Notes under the pieces: model-generated
The model's input: only the letters and a program-made list of their open reading frames with translations
What the model was told of the DNA's origin: nothing
The model's database searches: none
From: Pseudomonas viridiflava
GTDB lineage: Bacteria; Pseudomonadota; Gammaproteobacteria; Pseudomonadales; Pseudomonadaceae
Length of the DNA stretch: 64,000 nucleotides
Direction of reading: 5' to 3'
Assembly (NCBI RefSeq): GCF_900573885.1
Contig: NZ_UPSE01000453.1
Location: 62,001-126,000 of the forward strand
Part shown: one piece after another, positions 26,726-36,454 of the stretch
Layout: the number at the start of each line of letters is the position of its first letter
Numbering within the stretch: the first letter of the stretch is position 1
Made by a program: the position numbers and the translations under genes

Positions 26726-28045
26726 TTAACTGATGTAGTTAAACAAACTGAGGTTGGCGATTTTCACGTAGCTCTGCTGCGCGGCCGAGAGAATGGTCGA
26801 TTGCAGCGAGAGCCGGGAGATGGCGTCGGCGTAGTCGAGGTCTTCGAGGTCCGATTGCACGGACTGGTTGACCAGCGTTACGTCGGCAATGAAGTCACCG
26901 GTGGAGTCCAGGGTGTTCAGGCGCGCACCCACGGAGCCGCGTACGCCATCGACCTTGGCATACACCGCGTCGAGGTTGGAGAGCGCGATGGCGGCGGTGT
27001 CGCGAATCACGCGGTTGTCTTCCGCCGAATTGCCGGAGCCTTGCAGGGCTTTGCGCAGGTCGGAAACGGTGTTGAGCAGGCTGCGCTTTTCTTCGTCCGG
27101 CTTGCGGTTGATGGCGTAGTCATCACCGTTCTGCGGCACGCCGTCGATTTGCACACGTACACCGCCGTAGCTGACGAAGTCAGAGGTGGCGGCATTGGTG
27201 TCGATGGCGCCGGTGGCCAACTGGCCAGCGGGCGGCGTGGTCGGGTCGTAGGTGTTCCAGTCGTAGCCGGCGGGCAGCGTGGCCTGATCGTAGACCACGT
27301 AATTGGTCGGGCTGAGGAAGTGAATGCCGATGCCGTCGGTAGCAACCGGCGGGTTGCTCGAGGGGAACGTGTTGTCGTAGGCAGCCTTGTCGGTCACCAG
27401 GCCAAGGGAAATACGCCCGGTACTGACTGTGCCATTCACGTCGGCACCGGTGGCGGTTTTGTTGGTGCTGACGCGGTTGGCGTTGAAGACGTTTTCGAAC
27501 AGGTCCTTGCCGTCGTCGCCCAGTGCCACAAAGGTGCTACTGGCGATCTGCACGTTGCGTTCGGTTTCGTTGCCCTGATAGCTGTAGGTGCCATCGGGGT
27601 TGCGCACGAAGGGTTGCTGATCGGACTGCGAGCCGCCGAACAGGTAGTTGCCGCTGGCGTCTTTGCTGTTCATCAGGCTGAGCAGTTCGTCTTCACGCTG
27701 CTGCAATTCAGTACCCAGCGACTCGCGGTCGGTGGCGTCGAGGGTGCCGTTACCGGCCTGCACGCCAATTTCGCGGATGCGCTGCAGCACGGTGCCCACA
27801 GAGTTGAGAATGGCCTCTTCGGAGTTGAGGCTGTTCTGCGCGGCGGTGTTGTTCGAGGTGTACTGGGCGTTGAGCGCCTGCTCCTGGCTCAACTGCAGCA
27901 AGCGCACCGACGCAACCGGGTCATCGGCCGGGGTCAGAATGCGCTTGCCGGTGCTGATCTGTTCCTGGGTGCGAGAAACGTTGGCGTAGTTCTTCTGCAT
28001 CCCGCTAACGGACGTGTTGAAGGCTTGGATAGTGGAAATTCGCAT
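26726..28045 (-). CDS. flgL: Hook-filament junction protein FlgL (HAP3)
   Basis: A 439-residue flagellin-like junction protein. The N-terminal D0/D1 helix (MRISTIQAFNTSVSGMQ, then GKRILTPADDPVASVRLLQL) and C-terminal helix (YADAISRLSLQSTILSAAQQ) are conserved; the middle (about 150-330) is the variable outer domain. With FlgK it joins the hook to the filament. It is the last gene of the flgFGHIJKL row, 12 nt after flgK, and is followed by a palindrome. Start and end fit the family. Confidence 0.95.
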   Translation of the reverse strand: MRISTIQAFNTSVSGMQKNYANVSRTQEQISTGKRILTPADDPVASVRLLQLSQEQALNAQYTSNNTAAQNSLNSEEAILNSVGTVLQRIREIGVQAGNGTLDATDRESLGTELQQREDELLSLMNSKDASGNYLFGGSQSDQQPFVRNPDGTYSYQGNETERNVQIASSTFVALGDDGKDLFENVFNANRVSTNKTATGADVNGTVSTGRISLGLVTDKAAYDNTFPSSNPPVATDGIGIHFLSPTNYVVYDQATLPAGYDWNTYDPTTPPAGQLATGAIDTNAATSDFVSYGGVRVQIDGVPQNGDDYAINRKPDEEKRSLLNTVSDLRKALQGSGNSAEDNRVIRDTAAIALSNLDAVYAKVDGVRGSVGARLNTLDSTGDFIADVTLVNQSVQSDLEDLDYADAISRLSLQSTILSAAQQSYVKIANLSLFNYIS

Positions 28046-28057
28046 AACTAACTAGCC

Positions 28058-30094
28058 TCAGTTGAAGGCGCCTATAAGCGTATCGAACAACGATTGCGCA
28101 ACTTTAATCACCTGTGCAGACGCATTGTAGTACTGCTGGAACTGCACCAGGTTTGCGGCCTCTTCATCCAGGCTGACGCCCGACAGCGAGTCGCGGTTGT
28201 TTTGCGCCTGGGTCAGCACGGTTTCGGCGGCGTCGGAGTTGACCCGCACTTGCGCAGTCAGCGAACCCACCCGCTCTACCAGGCCGCTGTAGGCGTCGTT
28301 GTACGTCGCCCCGGCTCCGGCACCGCTGGTACCCACGGTTTTCTGCGTTTGCAGGTCGATCAGTTTCAACGCGTTGCGGTTGTCCGACGAACCGGCGGTG
28401 TTTTGCGCCAGCGTAAAGGTATCGCCCGATTGCGGCGTACCTGTAATGGTGAATTCGTAGGTGTAGCTGTTGTTGGTGCCCGGGTCGGTATAGGCCAGGC
28501 GCAAGGTGTTGGTCTGGCCAGGCGTCAGCGCGGTGGTCGAGGGCGACACATAGTTCAGCGTCGCGCCCGGCGGCAGCGTGCCGGTCAGGGTGTTGGTGGC
28601 GGAATCGAACGTCAGCGGCAAACCGGTACCGAACAGGTCTTGCAAGTCGTTGGTGTTGATTGGCGTCGGGCCGGCGGTGAGGTTCGGCTGGCTGATCACG
28701 CCAGTGCCACGGTTATTGGTGGTCGCCTGCGCACGGGCCGAACCGGCAAACGCCAGTTGATCCGGCGATTGCAGCTCGGTGCCGAAGTCGAACGCGCCGC
28801 GCCGGGTCGGTTGCAAGGTGAAGCGGTCACCGGCGTTGGGCGTGCCGTTGAGGGTGACTTCAAAGCCCTGGCTGGTCGCGGGTGTGGTGCCCGGGTCGGC
28901 CATGGAGATGGTGAAGGGCCCGGTGCCGGTGACGGTCACGTTCATACTCGCGCCGTCGCTCAGGCGGCGGGCGGTGAAGTTGGTGCCGTCGTAGTCCAGG
29001 CGGTAGTCGCTGGTGGTCAGCAAGGCGGCATTGGTGATAGTCAGCGAGCCGGTTGCGGTGCCGGTGTTGGTGGACTGCGCCAGCACCCGCAGGGCCGCAG
29101 CACTCGGGTCGTTGATATCGGTGAACAGCTGGCTGCCGGGGCGTCCGTTGAGGTCAAAGCCCTGGCCCAACTGGTCGTTGATGGTGTCGGTGAGCACAAT
29201 CGCCATCTGCCCGAGGCTGTTGTAGCTCTTGTCCAGCGTGGTGTCGCGATACGCCAGCAACCCGCCCATTTCGCCGCCGGAAATCTGCGAGGAAATGGTC
29301 TGCGATACGCCGTTGATGCTGAGGTCGATCTGGTACTTCATCGGGTCATCGATGCCCGGCTTGGCCGTCAGCGTCGACGCAGTGTTGCCCACCACCAGCG
29401 GCTGGCCGGTACCGACGAACAGGCTGACGCTGCCGTCGGTTTGCTCAACGCTCTGCACGCCGATGATTTCGGAAATTTTCCGGATGGTTTCTTCGCGCGC
29501 GTCCAGCAGGTCATTCGGCTCGGCACCGGCGCCACGGGCGCGGGCAATGGCGTCGTTGTAGCTGGCAACGCTGGCAGCCATGGAGTTGACCTGGGTGGTC
29601 AGCGCGCTCATTTGCTGGTTGATCAGGCTGTTCTGCTTGTCCAGCTGGTCGTACAAGGTATTGAACGAGTCGGACAAGCCGGCCGCCTGCGACAGCACCG
29701 CTTCACGGGCCGCCACGGACGAGGGGTTCTGCGAGGCGGTTTGCAGCGAGGCGAAGAACTTCTGCAACGCCGGGCTGATACCGGTGGTGCTGTTGGACAG
29801 CAGCGAATCGAGCTGCTCGATCTGGCCACGGAACGTTTGCAGCTCACTGGCGGAGCTGGTGGCGGTACGCACCTGGTTGGTGAGGAAGTCGCTGGCCAGA
29901 CGGCGCACGTCCACCACCTGGGCACCGGAGCCGATGTAACCGGCGCCGGTGAACTGGGCGATGTTGGTCTGCTGCACAGACTCCTGGCGCGAGTAACCGG
30001 GCGTGTTGACGTTGGTGATGTTATGCCCGGTCACCGTCAGCGCGGTCTGCGCGGCGCGCAGCCCTGACAGCCCTACCGATAACAAGTCAGCCAT
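28058..30094 (-). CDS. flgK: Hook-associated protein FlgK (HAP1)
   Basis: A 678-residue HAP1. The N-terminal MADLLSVGLSGLRAAQTAL with NITNVNTPGYSRQ and the C-terminal EEAANLVQFQQYYNASAQVI are the diagnostic rod/hook-family ends; the long Thr/Gly/Asn-rich middle is the exposed domain. It forms the first hook-filament junction ring. It is larger than enteric FlgK (about 550), as usual in Pseudomonas. It lies 35 nt after flgJ and 12 nt before flgL. Confidence 0.96.
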   Translation of the reverse strand: MADLLSVGLSGLRAAQTALTVTGHNITNVNTPGYSRQESVQQTNIAQFTGAGYIGSGAQVVDVRRLASDFLTNQVRTATSSASELQTFRGQIEQLDSLLSNSTTGISPALQKFFASLQTASQNPSSVAAREAVLSQAAGLSDSFNTLYDQLDKQNSLINQQMSALTTQVNSMAASVASYNDAIARARGAGAEPNDLLDAREETIRKISEIIGVQSVEQTDGSVSLFVGTGQPLVVGNTASTLTAKPGIDDPMKYQIDLSINGVSQTISSQISGGEMGGLLAYRDTTLDKSYNSLGQMAIVLTDTINDQLGQGFDLNGRPGSQLFTDINDPSAAALRVLAQSTNTGTATGSLTITNAALLTTSDYRLDYDGTNFTARRLSDGASMNVTVTGTGPFTISMADPGTTPATSQGFEVTLNGTPNAGDRFTLQPTRRGAFDFGTELQSPDQLAFAGSARAQATTNNRGTGVISQPNLTAGPTPINTNDLQDLFGTGLPLTFDSATNTLTGTLPPGATLNYVSPSTTALTPGQTNTLRLAYTDPGTNNSYTYEFTITGTPQSGDTFTLAQNTAGSSDNRNALKLIDLQTQKTVGTSGAGAGATYNDAYSGLVERVGSLTAQVRVNSDAAETVLTQAQNNRDSLSGVSLDEEAANLVQFQQYYNASAQVIKVAQSLFDTLIGAFN

Positions 30095-30129
30095 GTCGAT
30101 TCCTCACTAAAAACCTCATCACTGCATCC

Positions 30130-31386
30130 TTACAAACGCGTGGCGGTGGATTCGCCCGCGGCGATGGTTTGGTATGTCTGCATCTGCTTGGCAATCTGCG
30201 CCACTTTGTTGGCGTACTGCGGGTCGGTGGCGTAGCCGGCCTGTTGCAACTCACGAACGAACTGTTTCGGGTTGGCGGTGACATCCAGCGCATCGTCGTA
30301 ACGGTCGTTGTTCTGCAGGAAGCTCACGTAGTCGTTGAAGCTGTCCTGGAAGCTGTCGTAGGAGCGGAACTTCGCCGCTTCCTTCACCGCCTGGCCGCCT
30401 TTGTACTCGGTGGTCAGCGCGCGGGCCGCGTCGCCCTGCCAGCCACCTGCGGCCTTGATGCCAAACAGGTTGTGGCTGCTGGAGCCGTCGGAATCACGAA
30501 TGATCGACTTGCCCCAACCGGTTTCCAGCGCCGCCTGGGCCACCAGGTAGGAAGGGTCGACGCCAATCTTGGCGGCGGCTTCCTTGGCCATGGGCAGCAT
30601 GGTGGCAATAAATTCATCAGCCGACTTGAACGCCGCTTTGCCCGGCGCCAACGGCGGCTGGGCCAGACGGCGGCCGGTGCCAGCATCAATGGCATTGAGC
30701 TCGGCGCCCTTGTTGGCGCTTTTGCCGATGGACGCCACATTGCTGGTGGTGTTCGCCGCCAGCCAGTCGTTTTGCGCCAATGGCTTGCCGTCAGCGGTCG
30801 CCCCGGCTGTTGTAGTTGGGACAATACCGGCTAATAAACGATCAGTAAGACTGCCCGGCAGTGACAGGCGGCGCTTGTTGAGCATTTTCGAATCGTCGCG
30901 GCTGCTCTCTACCGCCGGCAGTTCCTTGACGGCACGGCTGGTGAGGGTCTTGTTCGCGCCGTCGGCAGCCGGCGTGGCGCTGGCGGCGGCCGTCGCGTTA
31001 ATGGCATTGGCATCGGCAGTTTGCGCAAACGGGTTGGGCCGATGGGTGCCCTTGTTCATTTTCGACATCTGCCGCGCCAGCACATCGGCCAGGCCAATGC
31101 CGCCCTCTTTGGACATTTTTACCGCCAGCTCCTGGTCATACATTTGCTGGTAGGTTTTGGCTTCGTTGCTGTTCATGAAGTTGCCTTCGGAGAACGCTTC
31201 GTTCGCCGAACGCTGGGCTTTGAGCATCTGATTGAGGAACAGCGACTCGAACTCCTGCGCCACCTTCTTGATGTTCGATTCGCTGTCGCGATCCTTGCCG
31301 ACTTTCAGGTTCGCCAGGCGGTTGATGTCGCTGTACGCGCCACTGTCGAGCGTGGAGCCCACCCCGGATGTGAATTTCGCGTCCAT
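30130..31386 (-). CDS. flgJ: Bifunctional rod cap/peptidoglycan hydrolase FlgJ
   Basis: A 418-residue FlgJ. The N-terminal rod-cap domain (about 25-110) contains KVAQEFESLFLNQMLKAQR and MYDQELAVKMS. An Ala/Thr-rich linker follows, then a glucosaminidase (GH73) domain from about 250 (SYLVAQAALETGWGKS, NLFGIKAAGGWQG, FRSYDSFQDSFNDYVSFL). The glutamate in AALETGWGK is the expected catalytic residue. It caps the growing rod and cuts peptidoglycan so the rod can cross the wall. The linker is longer than in enterics. Confidence 0.95.
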   Translation of the reverse strand: MDAKFTSGVGSTLDSGAYSDINRLANLKVGKDRDSESNIKKVAQEFESLFLNQMLKAQRSANEAFSEGNFMNSNEAKTYQQMYDQELAVKMSKEGGIGLADVLARQMSKMNKGTHRPNPFAQTADANAINATAAASATPAADGANKTLTSRAVKELPAVESSRDDSKMLNKRRLSLPGSLTDRLLAGIVPTTTAGATADGKPLAQNDWLAANTTSNVASIGKSANKGAELNAIDAGTGRRLAQPPLAPGKAAFKSADEFIATMLPMAKEAAAKIGVDPSYLVAQAALETGWGKSIIRDSDGSSSHNLFGIKAAGGWQGDAARALTTEYKGGQAVKEAAKFRSYDSFQDSFNDYVSFLQNNDRYDDALDVTANPKQFVRELQQAGYATDPQYANKVAQIAKQMQTYQTIAAGESTATRL

Positions 31387-31396
31387 GGCAGCCTCC

Positions 31397-32497
31397 TTAG
31401 ATGACGATCAGATCAGCTTGCAAAGCGCCGGCTTGCTTCAGCGCTTCGAGAATGGCCATCAGGTCGGACGGCGAAGCGCCCACCTGGTTAACCGCCCGTA
31501 CGATTTCATCCAGCGTGGTGCCCGGGCCGAACTTGAACATCGGCTTGGTCTCCTGCGCGGCATCCACTTTCGAGCGCGGCACCACGGCCGTCTCGCCGTT
31601 GGAAAAGGCGCCCGGCTGACTGACGATCGGGTCTTCGGTGATGCTCACGGTCAGGCTGCCGTGGGTAACGGCGGCGGGCTGAACTTTCACGTTCTGGCCA
31701 ATGACGATGGTGCCGGTGCGCGAGTTGATGATGACTTTCGCCACGGCCTGGCCAGCGTCGACTTCCAGATTTTCCAGAATCGACAGGTAATCCACACGCT
31801 GGTTGGGGTCCAGCGGGGCGCTGACGCGAACCGAACCGCCGTCGATGGCCTGCGCCACGCCCGGGCCGAGCAGTTCGTTGATCTGGTCGACCATATGCTT
31901 GGCGGTGGTGAAGTCGGGACGGTTGAGGTTAAGGGTCAAGGTATTGCCCTGATCGAAACCGCTCGGCACCGGCCGTTCCACCGTAGCGCCGCTGGGAATG
32001 CGGCCGGCCGAAGGCACGTTGACAGTAATTTTCGAGCCGTCGCCGCCTTCGGCATCGAAGCCGCCGACCACTAGGTTGCCCTGGGCAATGGCGTAGACGT
32101 TGCCGTCGATACCTTTGAGCGGCGTCATCAGCAGGCTGCCGCCGCGCAGGCTCTTGGCGTTACCAATCGATGAAATGGTGACGTCGATGGTTTGCCCGGG
32201 TTTGGCGAAGGCCGGCAGGTCGGCGTGAATCGAAACCGCTGCGACGTTTTTCAATTGCACGTTGCCGCCCGGCGGCACCTTGATGCCGAACTGCGCCAGC
32301 ATGTTGTTGAAGGTCTGCACGGTGAATGGCGTTTGCGTGGTCTGGTCGCCGCTGCCATTCAGGCCCACGACCAGGCCGTAGCCGATCAGCTGGTTGGCGC
32401 GCACGCCCTGAATGGTCACCAGGTCTTTGATCCGCTCAGCCTGCACCGCCGAGGCGGCGAGCAGGAGACAGCAGGCGGTTAACAGTCGTTTGATCAT
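31397..32497 (-). CDS. flgI: Flagellar P-ring protein FlgI
   Basis: A 366-residue periplasmic P-ring subunit. A signal peptide ([20 protein letters not shown]) precedes [20 protein letters not shown] and GLNGSGDQT, the standard FlgI start. The C-terminus [20 protein letters not shown] is equally conserved. The ring surrounds the rod in the peptidoglycan and is exported by the Sec system. I use ATG 32497; an upstream in-frame GTG three codons earlier would break the usual signal peptide. It follows flgH closely and precedes flgJ by 10 nt. Confidence 0.96.
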   Translation of the reverse strand: MIKRLLTACCLLLAASAVQAERIKDLVTIQGVRANQLIGYGLVVGLNGSGDQTTQTPFTVQTFNNMLAQFGIKVPPGGNVQLKNVAAVSIHADLPAFAKPGQTIDVTISSIGNAKSLRGGSLLMTPLKGIDGNVYAIAQGNLVVGGFDAEGGDGSKITVNVPSAGRIPSGATVERPVPSGFDQGNTLTLNLNRPDFTTAKHMVDQINELLGPGVAQAIDGGSVRVSAPLDPNQRVDYLSILENLEVDAGQAVAKVIINSRTGTIVIGQNVKVQPAAVTHGSLTVSITEDPIVSQPGAFSNGETAVVPRSKVDAAQETKPMFKFGPGTTLDEIVRAVNQVGASPSDLMAILEALKQAGALQADLIVI

Positions 32498-32506
32498 GAC
32501 CGGCAC

Positions 32507-33217
32507 TCAGAAAGGGAACAGCGGGCTGAGGAAGAAACGGTCGAACCAGCCGGGTTGGTTGGCGTCTGCGAACGCGCCGGTGCCCGAATAGGTAATACGC
32601 GCGTCGGCCACCCGTGCCGACGACACGGTGTTGTCGGTGGCGATGTCATCGGCGCGAACCAGGCCGGCAATGCGCACCAGCTCGTCGCCGGTGTTGAGCG
32701 TCATCCACTTCTCACCGCGCACCGACAGAATGCCGTTAGGCAGCACTTCGGCGATGGTCACGGTCACCGAGCCGGTGAGGCTGTTGCTCTGCCCTGCCGA
32801 CGCCTGCCCTTCAGCATTTCGCGAGCCACCGTAGTTGGCTTCCAGGCTCAGGTTGCCGGCCTTCAACGGGTTGAGGCTGGAGCTCGGGTTATCGGTGGAA
32901 ACATCGCCGCCAAACAGTGAGGTCAGGCCGAGCGCGGTGTTGCTGTCTTTGGAGATATCCGAGTTGGCCGCTTTGCTGGCCGACATGCGCTCGTTCAGGG
33001 TGATGGTGATGATGTCACCCACGCGATACGCCTTGCGGTCGCCATATAGGTTGTTTTCAAACCCGGTCTGGTAAATGGAGCCGTTGTTCTGCGCAGCCGG
33101 CAGCGGCGTGCGCGGCAGCACGGGCGCGTAGTACGGGTCGTTCGGCTTGGGTGGAGGCGAGACGCAGCCGCTCAGAGCAGCAAGGCCAAGCAGAGGAAGA
33201 AGAACAAGCCGATTCAT
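32507..33217 (-). CDS. flgH: Flagellar L-ring lipoprotein FlgH
   Basis: A 236-residue outer-membrane ring lipoprotein. The start [18 protein letters not shown] gives a lipobox LSGC with the lipidated cysteine at residue 18. Conserved downstream motifs are [20 protein letters not shown] and the C-terminal [25 protein letters not shown] lies 7 nt upstream of ATG 33217; the open frame extends 29 codons further but lacks the signal. FlgH with FlgI forms the L-P ring bushing. It is encoded between flgG and flgI. Confidence 0.96.
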   Translation of the reverse strand: MNRLVLLPLLGLAALSGCVSPPPKPNDPYYAPVLPRTPLPAAQNNGSIYQTGFENNLYGDRKAYRVGDIITITLNERMSASKAANSDISKDSNTALGLTSLFGGDVSTDNPSSSLNPLKAGNLSLEANYGGSRNAEGQASAGQSNSLTGSVTVTIAEVLPNGILSVRGEKWMTLNTGDELVRIAGLVRADDIATDNTVSSARVADARITYSGTGAFADANQPGWFDRFFLSPLFPF

Positions 33218-33332
33218 AACAAGTACCTCACACATTCTTTGCAAAAGCGGTGCTAAAGCCAGACCTTGCCACCGTGTGCCTACCAGCTCCTTATGGCGGG
33301 CCAAACGGGCTACGGCCAGGTCAAGCCAGCGG

Positions 33333-34118
33333 TTAAAGATTCTGGGTTACAAACGAGAGCATCTGGTCGGCGGTGGAAATCACTTTCGAGTTCATTTCGT
33401 AGGCGCGCTGGGTGGTGATCATGTTCACCATCTCTTCCACCACGCTGACGTTGGAGTTCTCCAAGGTGTTCTGCTCAATGGTGCCAAGGCCGGTGAGGCC
33501 GGGCGTACCCACTTGCGGCGCACCGCTGGAGGCGGTTTCCAGGAACAGGTTGTTGCCGATGGCTTCCAGGCCGCCCGGGTTGATGAAGTCGGCGGTCTGG
33601 ATGTTGCCGACGATTTGCGGCTGGGCATTGCCGGCGGTGGTCACCGAGGCCGTGCCGTCTTCACCCACGGTGAAGGTGCGCACTTCGTTGGGCAGCACGA
33701 TTGCCGGTTCCAGCGGGAAGCCGTTGGAGGTCACGACCTGGCCGTCGGAGTTCAGGTGAAAGCTGCCGTCGCGGGTGTAAGCGATGGTGCCGTCGGGCTG
33801 CAGAATCTGGAAGAAACCACGGCCGTTGACGGCCATGTCCAGCGGCTGCTCGGTGGTTTGCAGGCTGCCGGCGGTGAACATTTTCTGCGTGCCGACAATG
33901 CGCACACCGGTACCCAGCTGCAAGCCGGACGGCAACTGGCTGTCCTGGGTGCTTTGGGCGCCTGGCTGGCGACGGATCTGGTAAAGCAGGTCCTGGAATT
34001 CAGCGCGGTCGCGCTTGAAACCCGTGGTGGACACGTTGGCCAGGTTGTTGGAAATGGTCGTCAGGTTCATGTCCTGGGCGGACAAACCGGTTTTACTGAC
34101 CCACAGAGCCGGAAGCAT
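33333..34118 (-). CDS. flgG: Distal rod protein FlgG
   Basis: A 261-residue distal rod subunit. Family motifs are [40 protein letters not shown] and the C-terminal [20 protein letters not shown] with [13 protein letters not shown]. It forms most of the rod that traverses the P and L rings. It lies 44 nt after flgF; the distance of 115 nt to flgH contains no clear terminator, so the row is likely one transcript from the flgF promoter. Confidence 0.96.
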   Translation of the reverse strand: MLPALWVSKTGLSAQDMNLTTISNNLANVSTTGFKRDRAEFQDLLYQIRRQPGAQSTQDSQLPSGLQLGTGVRIVGTQKMFTAGSLQTTEQPLDMAVNGRGFFQILQPDGTIAYTRDGSFHLNSDGQVVTSNGFPLEPAIVLPNEVRTFTVGEDGTASVTTAGNAQPQIVGNIQTADFINPGGLEAIGNNLFLETASSGAPQVGTPGLTGLGTIEQNTLENSNVSVVEEMVNMITTQRAYEMNSKVISTADQMLSFVTQNL

Positions 34119-34162
34119 GTTGATTCTCCTGACGCCGGTTTCACGGCGCCGTGTACTGATGG

Positions 34163-34903
34163 TTAGCTAAGTTGCAAAACACGCGCCAGTGACGTGGCGT
34201 CGTCTTCGGCCGTTCGCATCATCTTCACTTGCAGTTCGAACTGGCGGGACAGCGAGAGGATCGAGGTCATCTCTTCCACCGCGTTGACGTTGCTGGTCTC
34301 GACAAAACCGGACGTCAGCTTGACGTTGTTGTCGGCCAGCGGCGGCTCGGTGCCTTTGTAATGGATCATGCCGTCCGGGCCCTTCTCCATTTGCTTGAGG
34401 TCCGGGTTGACCAGCTTGATGCGGTCTACCTCGGCCAGCACGTTCGGCGCTTCGCCGAGTGCACGAATGGAAATGGTGCCGTCCTGGCCAATTTCCACTT
34501 TCTGCTCCGGCGGTACGGCAATCGGCCCGCCATTGCCCAACACCGGCAAACCGCTGCCGGTGCGCAGTTGACCGAGGGCATCGATTTTCAGGCTGGCGGT
34601 GCGCACATAGGCTTCGCTGCCGTCCGGCGCCTGCACGGCTACCCAACCCTGGCCGCTGACGGCGATGTCCATCGGGTTGCCGGTGTCTTGCAAGGTGCCC
34701 GGGGTGAAGTCGGTGCCGGGGCGCTCGCTCATGGCGTACACGCGCGACGGAAAGCTGTCGCCGAATACCTGCATGGAGCGCGCTTGCTCGAAGTCGCGAC
34801 GGAAGCCGTTGGTAGAGATGTTCGCCAGGTTGTTGGCATGGGCGCGCTGGGCCAGGGTGTTCTGGCTTGCCCCTGTCATGGCGACGTACAGCATTTTATC
34901 CAT
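34163..34903 (-). CDS. flgF: Proximal rod protein FlgF
   Basis: A 246-residue rod protein beginning MDKMLYVAMTGASQNTLAQR with NLANISTNGFRRDFEQARSM, and ending with FVETSNVNAVEEMTSILSLS, all typical of FlgF. The open frame continues about 220 codons upstream into flgE territory, but the true ATG at 34903 has GGAG 8 nt before it and lies downstream of a clear RpoN promoter. It forms part of the proximal rod. First gene of the flgFGHIJKL unit. Confidence 0.95.
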   Translation of the reverse strand: MDKMLYVAMTGASQNTLAQRAHANNLANISTNGFRRDFEQARSMQVFGDSFPSRVYAMSERPGTDFTPGTLQDTGNPMDIAVSGQGWVAVQAPDGSEAYVRTASLKIDALGQLRTGSGLPVLGNGGPIAVPPEQKVEIGQDGTISIRALGEAPNVLAEVDRIKLVNPDLKQMEKGPDGMIHYKGTEPPLADNNVKLTSGFVETSNVNAVEEMTSILSLSRQFELQVKMMRTAEDDATSLARVLQLS

Positions 34904-34965
34904 GGTGATTCTCCGAGATTGGGCCAGCCAAACGTTGACGGCCTGCGGCTCTATGCAAGCTTCAA

Positions 34966-34981
34966 AGCAGGCATCGTGCCA
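34966..34981 (-). promoter_or_regulatory. Sigma54 (RpoN) promoter for flgFGHIJKL
   Basis: Minus-strand TGGCACGATGCCTGCT fits the consensus (one change, C for T before the -12 TGC), with GG-N10-GC spacing; predicted start about 52 nt upstream of flgF. Confidence 0.88.
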
Positions 34982-35033
34982 ATCTTCGAAAAAATCTGTA
35001 TGCCATTGATAAAAAAGGAATTTCAGAAAACAC

Positions 35034-35057
35034 AAAGGGCTTCCAGAGAAGCCCTTT
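35034..35057 (-). terminator. Terminator after flgE
   Basis: AAAGGGCTTC and GAAGCCCTTT (35034-35043, 35048-35057) form a perfect 10-bp stem with a 4-nt loop, followed by GTGTTTTC on the minus strand. It separates the flgBCDE unit from the flgF promoter. Confidence 0.85.
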
Positions 35058-35097
35058 GCAGGTGTGCGGCGACGGTTTGCCGCCAGCGGCAAGCCCG

Positions 35098-36423
35098 TTA
35101 ACGCAGGTTGATGATGGTTTGCGTGACGGCGTTTTCGGTCTCGATGGTTTTGGCGTTGGCCTGGTAGTTGCGCTGCGCCACGATGAGGTCGACCAATTCG
35201 GTGGAGATATCCACGTTCGACGACTCCAGCGCACCGGCAGTCAACGAACCCAGCGTACCGGCACGCGGCGTACCGACCACCGGCTCGCCCGAGTCGGCGG
35301 ACTGCACCCACTGGGTTTTGCCGACTGGCGTCAGGCCCTGCACGTTGGCGAAGTTGGCGAGAATCACTTGCCCCTGAATCTTCGACTGACCGTTGGTGTA
35401 GCGCGCGAATACCTGGCCGGTGTCGTCGATTTCCAGGCCCGACAGCTGGCCGGTGGTGTAACCATCCTGCGTCACCTTGTTTACCGCGAAGGTGCTGGAC
35501 ACCTGCGAGGAACCGCGAATGTCCAGGGTCACCGCGGCCGATGCCGCCGCGCCGTTGGCAGACCACACCGGCGGCGTGCCGCCATCAGACTGTGCTGGCA
35601 CCCAGTTGTTGATGCTGAGCTTGTTGTCGGCAAAGGTCAGGCCGGCGGTGTTTGGCGTAACGGTTGCCAGCTGGCCCGCGCCGTCGAAGGTCAGGGTCGA
35701 GTTCAGCGGCGTGGTACTGGCCGGGTTCTGCGGGTTGCGACCGTCGATCAGTACGTTCATGGTCCAGTTGTTCGCCACCGGCGGAACAGCTGCCGGGTTG
35801 GCGTTATTGAGGAAGTACTGGGTCATGACGTGGGCGTTGCCCTGGGCGTCGTAGATGTTCACCGACGTGGACGAGGTGTAGCTCGTCGGGTCTGCCGGGT
35901 TGAACGGCGTGGTGGTGGGTGCCTTGCTCGAGGAGTTCAGGTTGAAGCTCTGAGTGATGGCGGTGGTCGCACGCGGCGCCTGGTTGGCGGTTTGAATGCT
36001 CAGGTTGCCGACGATGCCGTTCTGCAGCTGACCGTTGCCGTCTACCGAGTAGCCTTGCAGGTTGTAGCCGTTGTTATCGACGATAAAACCTTCTTTATCG
36101 GTACCGAAATAACCGGCACGGGTGTAGCTGATCGAACCGTTGTTGCTGGTCACGAAGAAGCCGTTGCCGTTGATACCCATATCCAGGGCGTTTTCGGTGT
36201 AGTCGATGGTGCCCTGGTTGAACAGCTGCGCCACGTTGCCCAGTAGCACGCCGCTACCGATGGCATTGCTGCTGGAGGCCAGCATGGACGAGGAATACAG
36301 GTCCTGGAACTCGGCACGGGACTGTTTGAAGCCCACGGTGCCGGCGTTGGCGATGTTGTTGCCAGTGATATTCAGGTCACTGGAGGCGGCTTTGATACCG
36401 CTAAGTCCGATATTGAACGACAT
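35098..36423 (-). CDS. flgE: Flagellar hook protein FlgE
   Basis: A 441-residue hook subunit. The N-terminal MSFNIGLSGIKAASSDLN with NNIANAGTVGFKQSRAEFQD and C-terminal ELVDLIVAQRNYQANAKTIE are the conserved D0 parts; the central region forms the exposed hook domains. A FlgE-specific segment (LDMGINGNGFFVTSNNGSIS) is present. It polymerises under the FlgD cap to make the universal joint. Last gene of the flgBCDE unit, followed by a terminator. Confidence 0.96.
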   Translation of the reverse strand: MSFNIGLSGIKAASSDLNITGNNIANAGTVGFKQSRAEFQDLYSSSMLASSSNAIGSGVLLGNVAQLFNQGTIDYTENALDMGINGNGFFVTSNNGSISYTRAGYFGTDKEGFIVDNNGYNLQGYSVDGNGQLQNGIVGNLSIQTANQAPRATTAITQSFNLNSSSKAPTTTPFNPADPTSYTSSTSVNIYDAQGNAHVMTQYFLNNANPAAVPPVANNWTMNVLIDGRNPQNPASTTPLNSTLTFDGAGQLATVTPNTAGLTFADNKLSINNWVPAQSDGGTPPVWSANGAAASAAVTLDIRGSSQVSSTFAVNKVTQDGYTTGQLSGLEIDDTGQVFARYTNGQSKIQGQVILANFANVQGLTPVGKTQWVQSADSGEPVVGTPRAGTLGSLTAGALESSNVDISTELVDLIVAQRNYQANAKTIETENAVTQTIINLR

Positions 36424-36454
36424 GGGATGCTCCTGAACGCCGGGTTGCCGGCAG

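Noticed and set aside
28094-30067. 657-codon plus-strand open frame opposite flgK
   Set aside because: It mirrors flgK exactly, has no family motifs and repeats the usual GC-skew artefact of high-GC genes.
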